From: Atrichornis clamosus
Taxonomy: Eukaryota > Chordata > Aves > Passeriformes > Menuridae
DNA length: 64,000 nt
Assembly (NCBI GenBank): GCA_013400975.1
Contig: WBMZ01006403.1
Span: 1 to 64,000 of the forward strand
Direction of reading: 5' to 3'
Shown piece after piece: positions 50,203 to 61,502 of this stretch; position 1 is the stretch's first letter, and each line of letters opens with the position of its first letter. The translations under genes and the position numbers were made by a program. A model generated the notes under the pieces. The model was not told where the DNA came from, did not search any database, and saw only the letters and a list, made by a program, of their open reading frames with translations.

Positions 50203-51822
50203 AAATGGTATAGAAAGTTCATAATTCTTTTTAGACCACTTGTGTACCAGAAGCTTCTGGTCTTCTGATGTTCTGCTCCAGCTGAGTTATCCAAACTCAG
50301 GAACTGCACTAATGTACCTACTCTTGTTTGTTGAGCTGGCTTAAAGAAATTTATTAGGTACTTTCATATAGTATTCTGCATGGACACATCCAAGGTTTAC
50401 CTCGTAAGGATCTGAGCATATGAAAAAACACCAACATCATATCAAGACTGTTTAATCAGCTACATGGTATTGCTTTTGGTAAAGTCTGAAATGGGTCCTG
50501 TATGAATATTTATAATAGGACTATATTCTGAAATACTAAAAAAATATGCTTTTATTGCATGACAATATAATCTATTCTCATATAGTAAAAAAAACCCAAA
50601 AAAACAAAACCCCAGCTAATGGGTATTTCCTTATATGTGAAATTCCATAGAGCATGTGCTACAGTGCGTTATTGATTTATGTTGGAATCAAAGCATCCAG
50701 TATCACATAATAGATTAGAAACTCTGACATACAGAGACCTGAGGTTAATGTTTTGAACAGTAGTATGACTCTTAGTATTTAAGATCTTGTGATTATTTTA
50801 AAAGAGCTGCTACTTTTGTCATTGATCAAATTTGACAGTTACATCAAAATAAGGGTATCAGCAAATAGACAGAAGAAAGTTAAACTGCAAGGAGACCTAA
50901 AGAGGTCAGAATAGTACAATGCAGGAACATGACATACGTTTGTGTAAAATAGCAAGGAGGAAAAAAATGCCATCAAAATTTTGAAGACAGATTTCCTGAA
51001 ACCACCAGGAAACATCTAGAGATGACAAAAACCCCCCAAATCCTAGCATCCTAAACACAAGACAGATGTTTTGAATTCCATGTAAAATGTCAGAGGAAAC
51101 TGTAGCTTTCACAGCACTGGTGAGTCAGTATGTGGAATAAAAGGTGAGCTTTTTATTTCATTACACAGGTAATATTAGAGAAACTGAGAAAAGATAAAAA
51201 TATAAAGAAAAATGCTCTAGGAGGTAGCAAGTCAAACTTCTGGTGTAACACATATGAAAAATGTCAAGTGATGTGAGTTCTTACATCCCAATGGCTTTAG
51301 GACATGGAATATGGGTTACATGTAGACCTTAATTCAGTAAAACACTACAGGGTAGACTTGTGAACATGGGCACTAGCAGAGTTCTTTTCTTCAGGCATGG
51401 ACTTATTATCCAAAATACTGGGGAAATGAGGAATTTAGGCATACAGGAAAATTTGAAAGACTTTGCTAAATTGCAAGCTATTAAGAGACAGAAAAGAAGT
51501 AACGGGAAGGAAATCCTTGTGCAGTGGGAGGTATATGGGATAACTGATATTTAGGAAATATTAATTACCCTGTGTGCTTTATTTTGCTTTCGTGTAAATA
51601 ATTATTCATAATGGAAGACCTTTTTAGTACACTTTAAAACATATTTCAGTGCTTCTTGGACAAACTGTTCTTCCACAAATCCACAAAGTTTCCACAAGTG
51701 GAAACTTGCATTTGTTTCATTGAAAATTCTTAAGAAAGAGAAAATTTAACTTTTCATTTTATTAAAAAAAAGTCTGCCTTTCACTGTCTTTTTCACCTTC
51801 ATTTTTTTTCACCTTCTGCTTG

Positions 51823-51824
<2 letters not shown>

Positions 51825-51857
<33 letters not shown>

Positions 51858-51922
51858 TTGGGTTTCTCTAATTTTTTTTTGTTGTTGTATAATTTTTGTT
51901 TTTTTTTTTTTTTTTTTTTTTT
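51825..51922 (+). repeat. Long poly-T / T-rich low-complexity tract
   Basis: T30 (51825-51854), then a T-rich linker with T9 (51872-51880) and GTTGTTG, then T24 (51899-51922). CR1 does not make poly-A tails, so the origin is replication slippage or, read on the minus strand, an A-tail of another retrocopied sequence. Sequencing length errors are likely. Confidence 0.95.
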
Positions 51923-52829
51923 AATGCAGTGGACATGCCCAAGATGACTGAGGAGCTGGCAAAATTAGGCTTCTGCAGTGCAGTCACGAGAAGTTGCTAA
52001 CTGTAACCTGCCATTGTCATACTGGGGAACAAAAATGCTTCAACTTCTGCTCCTGTGTATGCACAATCCTGAGTAGTATCTAGCAGAAAGGAAAATGCAG
52101 CTTGTGGAATCAAAACAATGTTATATGTATTTTCCACCTATAATAGAATCAGCAGCAGTAGAATACTTGCTGTGGGGAGAAATATAAACAAACATTTTCT
52201 CAGTGTTGAAACTAATGAAAACATTCATGTGTTCAGGTGAAATTAAGAAGAAATAATTCATGACCTCCCCTAAACACAGAGGCTGAGATTGGCCGGTCTT
52301 GAATGCATAGAACAGCTCAGATGGACCACCTTTAATTCGCCTCCTGCTTTTCTTCCTGGCTATGTGAAATGCTGTTCTGTAAGTTTCTGAAGACTTCTCT
52401 AGCCTGTGTTGACTGTGAGCTTTCCAAAGGGTTCTTCTGACGCAGCCTATTATTCCAGACTACACCCCTTATTTGTTCCCTCAGCACTCTTACCTTGTCT
52501 ATGTTCATCTGTACTTCACTGTGATGTTTTCCAAAGACTTCTTTCTAGGACTTTGAATCAGGTGATAGTTACTTTATCATTGAGGAGAATCCAACACTGG
52601 TTTCTGCAAATATTCAAGACTGAGTCAAAGACATTGCATAGCCTGTCTTTGAGTTCAGAGGTCATGGGAGAGGTATCCCCAGGTGTGCTACAAAAGCATT
52701 TTCCAATATATAATCAAAATATGAGGTGTTTATTTGATCCTTCAGAAACCTACCATTTACTAAGATCCTGGAAGTCTAATGGGAGAAGATATAAAAGCCC
52801 TTTCAAACCATGCTTGATGTTTCAGGTGG

Positions 52830-52882
52830 TTTTCCCCTTTTCACCTACAAAAGGGAAAATATTATTCATGAAAAGGGGAAAA
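52830..52882. repeat. Inverted repeat, perfect 14-bp arms, 25-base loop
   Basis: TTTTCCCCTTTTCA (52830-52843) is the exact reverse complement of 52869-52882. It could fold as a hairpin in RNA from either strand. Confidence 0.9.
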
Positions 52883-54936
52883 TTACCTCAAATATCAAGG
52901 GCAGTTTAAGATGTGCAAGAGAATTTTAATTAAGTCTTGATGAATATGAGAAGATTGTTTTGGTGAGCCTGAAGCAAGCTGAATTTTACTTCCTGTTAAA
53001 TTTTAAATTGCTTTGTCCTCTTTTTCTTTCACTAGACTTTCGGTAGCTTCATGGGTTATCGCAACACTTGGAGACCAAGAGTAGGACTAAAAGTCTTTAT
53101 GTCATAAATATAGTTTTTTCTTGGGTGACTTAGATGCTTAAGCACAGATTTGTAGATGCTGCAAGACTTCAGATCCAGCTCAGCAAAAAGACTTTTGCAA
53201 CTAACTTTTGCTGGAATTCATTGGAATTAGAGAGAAGTCTGACTAGAGTGATAAGCATCACGAACATAATCCATACTGAGTTGCAATGAAGGTCAAGCTC
53301 CCAAATAATTTAATCCAACATTCCCACCATCTCCTGCAAGTTTATCTTCAATGTAGCAACAGCAGTATGAAGGCATGGTACTGTATGCAGGAATGATAAA
53401 ATCCTAGGACTTTCTCCTTCTCGGGGCTGATAACTACTGGCTCTCTCTGAAGACAGGAAGAAACCATAGCAGCTGGATGTGAATAGTTAATATTCTCAAT
53501 AGAGCACTTTAGTGCTTTGGAGAGCTTTTATTAAAATAAATACAAAAATAAATATAGACAATCTTACTAGGAAATTATCAGATTTAGCAAACCAGTTTGA
53601 ATGCATACATCCTGGCAGGCTGGTGAACTTTGTTTGCCTCCTCTGTTTTTAAGGACTTCATCCCGCCTATTCCCTTTTTGCCAGAAATTCAGATATTGAG
53701 TAGGAACACCTTATTCTGAATGCTGCTTTCAAAAATACTCGGAGAGCACACAACAAAAACATTTCACCACAGGTGAAAACAAATATCCCTGAATAGCAAT
53801 TACAAACAATTACTTAGCTTTTTGAAACATTTCAGTTGTGTATCTGTTTGTTTCCTCTCTCCTTTCAGACACTCAGTTATAATTAGTTAAATTCAATCAA
53901 ATAATTTTAGAAAGCATAATAAACATTTAGTATGCGTCAAAGCCATCTGGAAGTGCTATGCACTGCACACAGAAACAGTGGGATTCATCTATGCATATTC
54001 AGCATTCGAGGTTGTTCACTCTCTTTTACATTAGCAACCCAAACAACTCAGATTGAGAATGTGCTTAAACAAAAGAAATTAATCAGCATAAGACTTTTAG
54101 AGGCAGGGCATTCTGAAAATCCCATGAAACGTCCCTATCCTCTTTGACATTTAAATTCCACTGAACACCTAATCCCATTTTCAGATCTATCTCAGCTGTT
54201 TTGGGGGATCTAATGCAGGTGCCCAAGTCAGGGCTGATGACAGAGGAGTCATGAGGTGGTCCTACTCACAACTCAGGCCAGTGCTGATTACAGTATTAGA
54301 TAATCTAAAGTACAGCAAGATTTTTTGGTGTGCTTTATATGTAACAAACACAGTTGCCATAGAGAATTACTAGGATCAAGTCAAAGCAGGTGATCAGCAC
54401 AGAAAAAGGAAATCCCTGGGAGGGGAACATGGCTCAGGCTCTTAAAAGACACAAGTACTGCTAGGACTGCTTGGGTCAGGCACTGTTGGTCCTGACTGCT
54501 AATTTTTGGTGCTGGAAAAAAAACATGCGTGTTATCATGCACATGCCATACACATGGGTAATACCAAAAATTTGTTCAGAAGGGCTTTGGTCCTGGCACA
54601 GAAGAGGATGAAGAGCAGGAGGGAGGTAGATCAGACTTTTACTGCTTCAACAAACCCTTCTTTGCTCTTCATTTCCCAACAGAGTCTTTCCCTAGAAAGA
54701 AGGATGGAGAGTACCAAAGTACTTGTTTTGTATGTTATAGGACATATAAGTTTCTATGCTTGAAAATGATTGTATTGATAATAAAATTATCCTCTCTCAA
54801 AATTCTGGGACTCAGCACCTGAAGTGTTTTACCTCCACATGTGAAGAAGTAATTCCTGTTCCAAAGAACCTGTAGTAGAAGAAGAAATAAATTTAAAATA
54901 CTGAATTTGGACAAAAAGAATTCCTGTAACATATAC

Positions 54937-54964
54937 AAAAAAAAAATTAAAAAAAGAAAAAAAA
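54937..54964. repeat. A-rich tract
   Basis: A runs of 10, 7 and 8 interrupted by TT and G. Confidence 0.9.
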
Positions 54965-55196
54965 GCTTGCACAGTTTCACATATAATTCGTATAATAAAC
55001 CCCATTATTTTCATGGAAGGCTTCACCCAAAGTACTTCTAGGTGAGGTCTGAGGCATTTCAAAGATGTAGGAAAGGGAGGCAGTCCCATCCAGTACCTGA
55101 TACAAGTGCAGTAAGCTGCGTCCAGCAGCCCCTGTCTATCTGACTTCTTGCTACAGCTGGAATTTTACAGTGTCACCTCATCTTGGGGGTATTTTT

Positions 55197-55218
55197 TGTG
55201 CTTATTGTGCTTATTGTG
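55197..55218. repeat. 9-bp tandem repeat, about 2.4 copies
   Basis: TGTGCTTAT occurs twice, then TGTG. Confidence 0.9.
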
Positions 55219-56823
55219 ACAGCTTGAGTAATGTAGAGTGCAAGACGTCTGCTGAAACACCCTGAGGCTTGAAAAGGTCCACAGTTCTCCTGTAAGAGCA
55301 TGACTTCACAGCTGTTGAAACAAGTTTCCCACATTTTTTGCTTCATAGTTTCTACAAATTAAAATACCTCCACCAATATTTGCTTGTTACATGACTAATT
55401 GCTGGTTTCCTTAGGTTTGCCTGTCTGTTCACTCTGGATAACTCACCCACTGTGTCCAAACACTGCTCTGATGGTGCAAATATTGTAGTATATTTTGTGT
55501 TATAGAAACATGTTGCGGCAAGAAAAATTGACTACAGTCAACTACAGCTCAGGCAACGGATCCTCACAGGTATTTTTTAGGTGTTAAATATCACAATAGA
55601 TTGAATATGAAAAGTGTCATTCACAGGATTCCAAAATTGGAGCAGGGTTATTCCATGACAAATCATCTGAGCACACGTAGCAAAGTATTACACATCTAAC
55701 AAGCATTCCTGAGCACAACCCTTTCACCAGGCTTAACTGCATTTTACTGCCACTGAAAGCCGGGATGCAGGAAGAAAATATTAGCAATCAGAGCTTCTTC
55801 TGCAATTTGTCATGCATGTCAACACAGGCAAAGACATGCTTGAGCTGGCAGTGACAGTGCAATTGAACAGATAGCACAAGACATGCCCTTCACTCTGCTG
55901 ACATGCGCTCAGCACACGTCAGAGCACACTCAGTAGCAGCAATTTCTGTCCCTGAGCATTCCCAAGGAAGGGACGTGCTTCTCGCCCTGCACCTGTGCTG
56001 CTCTCCAGGCTCCAGCTCCTGATTAACTCAACAAGAGAAGCAGTTGCAACTCTGGTCTTTGCCCATGCTGGATCTATAGTGTGAGATGAAAAACATTTTC
56101 AATTCATATGAGTAATGAGCATTACAAATTAGACTCAGATCAATTATTAAATGAAGATGATTATGAAATATTAAGAGGAAGCTATTATACATAATGTATT
56201 TGTCACAGATTAAAAATCAACATTCATTACATATCTTTCTCTGCCTGATAATGTATTTGGATATTTAACATATTTAAAGGGAGTGCAAAAAGTAAAGATA
56301 AGTGGGAGGGTGGTGCATCTATTAAAACAAGAAATGGACTTGCTAATGACTTCTGAAAAAAGAGAGTTTTCTTCTGTTTTGGGTGTAGTTTATCTCTGAT
56401 CTCTGGTGAGAACATGCAGACCCATCATCTCAAGCCTGTGTACCACTGTTATTGTTACTGGCTTTGAAGACACTACTTTATTGTACACATTCTAGGAGAA
56501 GAAAAATTTGACTTAATGAGTAGCCCTGTCACTTGTGCGGAAGTCCTGTTGACTAAAGAGTGCTTTCGTACTACAAAAATGAAGTTACTGTAGGGCTGGG
56601 AGTTTGCCACGACAGAAGGTACAAGCAGTAGGGTCACTTGTTCCCTGAGCTTCTTCTAAAGCCCTGCTGTGCCGAGATTTTGCATTGCATCTGATGAGTC
56701 ATTGGGGCAGCTTCTTCTCCCTGCTTGATGTGCTGAGGATGTGATTCTGCTACAAAACCTCATTAAATTTATCTCAGAATTAGAGATGATTGAAAAAAAG
56801 AGGAATCATTGATAGTGCAGTTC

Positions 56824-57388
56824 TCACATCAGAAAATACAGGTTGCATGGAAATAAGACTGTGGAGATTTGTTGGTCCTTGTGAATTTTACAGAGGGAAT
56901 CAGGCCAAAGGGCAGGATGCCTGGTTCTCAGTGAGCCCTCCTGGCTCCCCAGGTGGTGAAGAAACTTCTGTTTTACCTGACAATCCATTTTCCTCCTGGG
57001 CTGGACATGCCCTGACCTCAAAGCTGGGGTGCAGCTTTTCCAGCATGCCAACATCAAGGAGAACACGCTGCCTTCTGCATCCCGATGGCTGAGCCCAGGA
57101 GGTGTCACTGAGGAGAAGGGGCAGGTGAAGGAGCAAGGGGTGTGAGATTCCAAGGCACTGTACTTGTCCAGGAGCAAGGGGTGGGAGGCTGGTGGCCTGC
57201 TTGGGTGCTGTGACAGGGGCAGGGAAGGGTAGAAAAAGAGCAGAAATAGGGGCTGCAGTGGGAGCTGCTGGCCCTTTGCACCGTGCAGTGGAGAGCCCAG
57301 AGGATGGGGGGTGAAGCAGGAAGCCTGTTGGATCAACGGAGGGAGACATCATATGTAGCTGCAAGAAAAATATATTCAAGAAACCCAT
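56824..57388 (-). other. GC-richer segment with overlapping open frames and a strong splice acceptor
   Basis: This segment stands out as GC-richer than its flanks. Two minus-strand frames stay open for 170 (56824-57336) and 162 codons (56900-57388), and a plus frame for 100 (56790-57092). Such multi-frame openness usually reflects base composition rather than coding. Within it, on the minus strand, a C/T-rich tract ending CCCCTTCTCCTCAG (57108-57121) is an excellent acceptor, and TTGTCAG|GTAAAA (donor GT at 56976-56975) a fair donor, bounding a 131-nt segment, 56977-57107, open in two frames. No protein family is recognised. It may be a terminal or internal exon, a decayed element, or chance. 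Confidence 0.2.
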
Positions 57389-58691
57389 CTGGTAAGGTTT
57401 TTTACATATTTACAAAACAATATCTGTTTGAAACTCAGTCCATTTCAGGGTTTTGCCTTTTTGTCCATACTCAAAAGGGAAGCTTAAAAATCATGAGCTA
57501 TTTTGTTGTTCATCAGGATGGACTTTTCCTATTTACCTCTGCTCTAGTGTTAACAGCTTATATTTGGATTTTGTTTTTATTTTGGACACCTCCCATTACA
57601 ACAACCTTTGTTATCCATACATCTCTTGTATGTTAATGCATGCAAGTATTTTAATTCTTCAGGAGGTAACTGCATCCTGCAGTTTCTCTGTGAGAAAGGA
57701 AAATTTTGAAGTTCTTGTGGGGTTTTTTTGTGGTCAATTTTTGTCTGTTCTAGAAGGAATATACCCCTTAAACTTCAATTCCGAGATATTATTGGTTGAA
57801 ACCAATAATAAAGAGACTTGAAGAACATTGTTATATAATATTAAATAATATTCAGTTCATATATTTATAAATTGAAAGGCAACAGATTTGGGGCAATAGT
57901 AAATGATTTTTTTAAAAAATATTTTCTGGAGTTTGAAAGATTTTCTTTGAAGTCTTTTATATCTCTTGAGTAAATATGTGCAGTTATAAATACACAGTTT
58001 TGTTAAGTATATATTATGTAACCTGGAACAACTCCAATGTCATTTCTCTCTATTGTGTAAATATGTAATTAGGCAAGATTTTTTGCAGTACTGTGGCTGA
58101 CTATGTTTTCCTTGGTCATGCAAGGATGGGATGTTTCTGCTCTCAGACATACCACAGCCTGAGTTCTACAAATCCTGATGTGGCATACTACCTTTCCACT
58201 CCCAATTACTAATTCTTTGCCCCCTGTTTATTTCTTTGTATGTCTTCTCTTAAACGGAGCAAACCCTTGTGAGGTCTGACATAAAATATCAACCTAAGAG
58301 AAAATTAGGTTCTCATAATGGCACTGAGCATAGGGATGACAGATAATGCTTTTCCACCACTTGTGGCTAGCCAGAGTAGAATAGATCACAAGACCAGAGG
58401 ATCCAGAATATGAGTATGCCACTGGTACACAGCTCTGTGGTGCCACTTTGCACATTCCCACTTCTGAGAGAATGCAAGATACAACAGGTGCTGCGTCTGT
58501 GGAGAACACAGAGGTTGTAACTCCTGTTTCTCGCAGCCCTTATCTGTGGATGCAGGTTCTGTCCTGAACCCTAGCAGCCCTGATGACTAGTGAGGGAAGC
58601 TGATCATCAGTGCTGAGCTGGACAGGCTATACCAGCAAGACTTACCCCGACCACCTGCTTCTGGCCGCTTGGTTGAAGATTAATTTATACC
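57389..58691. other. AT-rich non-genic stretch
   Basis: No gene recognised. It contains the inverted repeat at 57787-57810. Open frames at 57283-57821 (117 and 122 codons, plus) overlap each other and show no known motif. Confidence 0.5.
57787..57810. repeat. Palindrome, perfect 11-bp arms, 2-bp spacer
   Basis: TATTATTGGTT (57787-57797) pairs exactly with AACCAATAATA (57800-57810). Each arm carries ATTGG/CCAAT, the CCAAT-box core, but no promoter context is visible. Confidence 0.9.
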
Positions 58692-58781
58692 TTTCAGGGG
58701 AACTTGGTTAATTGTGGACCCAGCAGTGTTAGGTTGCACTTGAGGATCTTAGAGGTCTTTTGCAACCTTAATGACTCTGCG
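58692..58781 (+). mobile_element. CR1 LINE 3' tail (short)
   Basis: The text GGGGAACTTGGTTAATTGTG, CAGCAGTGTTAGGTTGCACT and GATCTTAGAGGTCTTTTGCA is the standard final segment of avian CR1 (the 'gatcttagaggtcttttccaacc' end). The terminal octamer repeat is decayed. Only about 90 bases survive. Upstream similarity is not visible. Confidence 0.85.
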
Positions 58782-60313
58782 TGTCTTTTTGTTGCATTGG
58801 CCAGCAACATACAGACACTTTAGTGCAAGCTTCGTAACACCCGTGATAGCAAGTCCTAGAGTAGGAAAAACTGGCAAAGGTGATTCACAAGAGCATGTCA
58901 GCAGAGCACAGGTATCAGTTTGGCTTGATTCTGGCACAAACCTTCTGTGATTTTGCCAAGAGCTTTCTAACAGTGGATTTTCATGTATAGAAATAATTTT
59001 GAAGACCAGTGAGAAATTTTGAGGATTCAAGGGTCTTGGGCAGCATTTTTGTTATTTTTGGCTTTGATCGTAGTTCCCCAAGAACATGTATCACTTTGAA
59101 AAACTTTAACATTCATGAGACAGAGACAGTTTTTTTAAAATATCATTAACATTTTAGCGAACTTCTGAAATAATTCAGGCATATATGAGACATTAATGAC
59201 TCAGTGGAAGGGAATTTCTCAGCACTCATCAGTGAAAGAATGCTGTGGTCCTACATTGTATTTCAAATGTTTGTTCTTAGACTGGTTGTCCTTCTTATTT
59301 TTGTTGCCCCGTGAAAAACTATAATGCTATGCTACTTTTCATCATTCCACTTGCTAAAGATCAAGAAGTTAGAAAGCATTATATATATGCTTTGAAAAAT
59401 CAGAGCTGATGCTTCAGAGCACTGTAGAAAATTTATTTATCTCAGCAATAAAATTGACCTTTAAAAACAAAATTATTAAATTTTCAGAAGTTGTTGTAAT
59501 TCAGGAATAAAGCAGCATTTTTTCCTTTAAAAAAACCCCATCCACCTCTAACTTATCCCAATTTTTTGAGCATATGAAAGTAATGGAGGTCAGTAGAAAA
59601 ATGGTCAATGTAAATTGTGAATATTTTAAAAAGGGTCAGTGATAAAGTTTCTTAAAAAACTCTGTGAAGTGATCCCATGATGAGAAATGCACCCTCAATG
59701 CCTTTCTAACACCTCAGCTGTGAAAGAACATGTGCACAGTCCATTTTTTAGATGGTGGAAAGTTAGCATCAGGTATAGTAAGGTGCTCTACAGGATCAAT
59801 TGTTTAATTACCAATTTTACTAATGTGAAAACACTACAAGTCTATTACGTTAAGTATTACAAGTGTGAAGTAAAGCAGTAATGAGGCTGAAAAGAAAAAT
59901 TCTGAAAGTTTCTTAGGACACGAAATTATTTCAACTAATCAGTGCAACTGAGGACTGAAACTCATCAGGTCTTAAAAAAGGAAAGAACAGAATTTTCCAG
60001 CTTTGATTCACTGTTGATATCTGCCCATTGTCACGTACAACGACAATCTCATTTCTCTTACCCATCCCAGAGCAGCTTTTAGTAATCCACAGTTTGGGGA
60101 TTTCAAAGACAATCTATACTCCTTTATTTGGAGGAATGAGTTTTCAGAAAGGTATGATTAGATAAGGTTGATTTTTTTATTCTTCTTCTCCATATTCTGG
60201 CTCAGCTTTTTGGGTAAGCCTGTAGGTACACTTGTGGAGCAGGAGGGGGAAGAAAAGCTGGGGCAGAACTTCTCAGCTGAACCCATCTGCACTGTAGTGA
60301 CTGGATGTGTGAG

Positions 60314-60347
60314 TATTTGCAGAGGAATTATATTTGCAGAGGAATTA
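60314..60347. repeat. 17-bp perfect tandem duplication
   Basis: TATTTGCAGAGGAATTA at 60314-60330 is repeated exactly at 60331-60347, suggesting a young or variable two-copy repeat. Confidence 0.95.
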
Positions 60348-61211
60348 TAAAGAAAATAATAAAACCCAAACAAGTTAAAAAAGAAGGGGAAAGGTGAAGT
60401 AATTTTCTCATCTTTCTGAGGTACATGTTTTTGAAGCAGGGAAGCAGGGTGTTCCAGGTGTTTTGGACTGAAATCCCTGGAGGATACTTGTCCATCACAT
60501 TACTGTCTTCTGCTTTTCTCATAGTCAATATATTCCTACTGTAAGGAAAAGTGTGAAACTGTTTGATTAAAAAAGCTGCCCTGCATTAGCTGTCTTGAGA
60601 ACTTCAGGCAGTTTTTTAACTTGAACTGAACAATTCACCTTAAAATAACAGAACGGCGTTTCCCCAGAGAGAGAAAAACCAAAGCGTGATCTGTCGTAAC
60701 TAATAAAAGCTGAACTTTGTCAGTCAAACAGTCAGCAAAGACCTCAGGGGAAGGGAATTAATGGGATTTATTAACATGTTGCTGTTGCCTGAACATGTGC
60801 AACATGTTTGCTATACAGCTGTTGAATTAGAACGTATCACAGCATTCTTGCAAAGTGATGCTGCTTTTTGTTCTATTTTCTTATCTACTGTAAAAGCTTC
60901 AAAAGAAAAAAGTTATTAATTGCACTGTGAATAAGTCTGCTCATTAAGATAGACTGAAACAATGCACATAAAATGAGCACTCACCTAATCTTTATTCGTA
61001 TTTGGAGTAACAACATATGCCTGATTTAAGAAAGTATAGAAAACTGCAGCTGATTAAATGATTGTGGTTTTTTCCCCTCATAATTATAAGTTCACAGTAT
61101 CCAAAGGTCACTTCATATCATAGCTATTTTTGTTAATACAAATAATGTGAAAACAATAAAGAAAGCTTATAATAAAAATTGCTTGCATACAGGTACTTCT
61201 ACATCTTTATT

Positions 61212-61237
61212 ATTCTGTTTTCAAATGAAAACAGAAT
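61212..61237. repeat. Palindrome, perfect 12-bp arms, 2-bp spacer
   Basis: ATTCTGTTTTCA (61212-61223) pairs exactly with TGAAAACAGAAT (61226-61237). It ends four bases before recognisable CR1 sequence begins. Confidence 0.9.
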
Positions 61238-61240
61238 TTT

Positions 61241-61502
61241 GATGACAGGACAAGAAGAAGTGGCCTCTTGTTGCATCAGGGTGGGTTTGGATTAGATATT
61301 AGGAAAAATTTCTTCATGTAAAGGATTGTAAATCACTGGAACAGGTTGCCCAAGGAACTGGTAGAGTCACTATCCTGGAAGTGATAAAAAAACTTGTGGA
61401 TGGGGCACTTGAGGACATGGTATAATGGTGAACAGGGTGGGCCTGGGTTGATGCTTGAACCTGATGATCTTAAAGGTCTTTTTCAAACTTAATCATTCTG
61501 TA
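61241..61502 (+). mobile_element. CR1 LINE 3' end
   Basis: Successive CR1 hallmarks in plus orientation: GACAGGACAAGAAGAAGTGG (the end of ORF2), TTGGATATTAGGAAAAATTT shown here as TTAGATATTAGGAAAAATTT, CACTGGAACAGGTTGCCCAA, GTGATAAAAAAACTTGTGGA and GATGATCTTAAAGGTCTTTT, then TCATTCTGT as the decayed terminal octamer. It is the best preserved 3' end in the window but is 5'-truncated to about 260 bases. The reading frame is broken, and no intact protein remains. Confidence 0.92.

Larger units (their letters stand above)
50203..56823. other. AT-rich stretch without recognisable genes
   Basis: No gene recognised. It contains the long poly-T region (51825-51922), an inverted repeat (52830-52882), A-rich sequence (54937-54964) and a 9-bp tandem repeat (55197-55218). 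A 167-codon open frame at 52406-52909 (+) begins with GTG, its first ATG is about half-way in, and it has no recognised domain. It is probably fortuitous. Confidence 0.5.
58782..61240. other. AT-rich non-genic stretch
   Basis: No gene recognised. It holds the 17-bp tandem duplication (60314-60347), a minus-strand 36-base segment with good splice borders (60985-61020), and the palindrome at 61212-61237 just before the next CR1 fragment. Confidence 0.5.

Noticed and set aside
52406..52909. 167-codon open frame
   Set aside because: It starts at GTG, the first ATG is about half-way through, and no domain or splice context was found.
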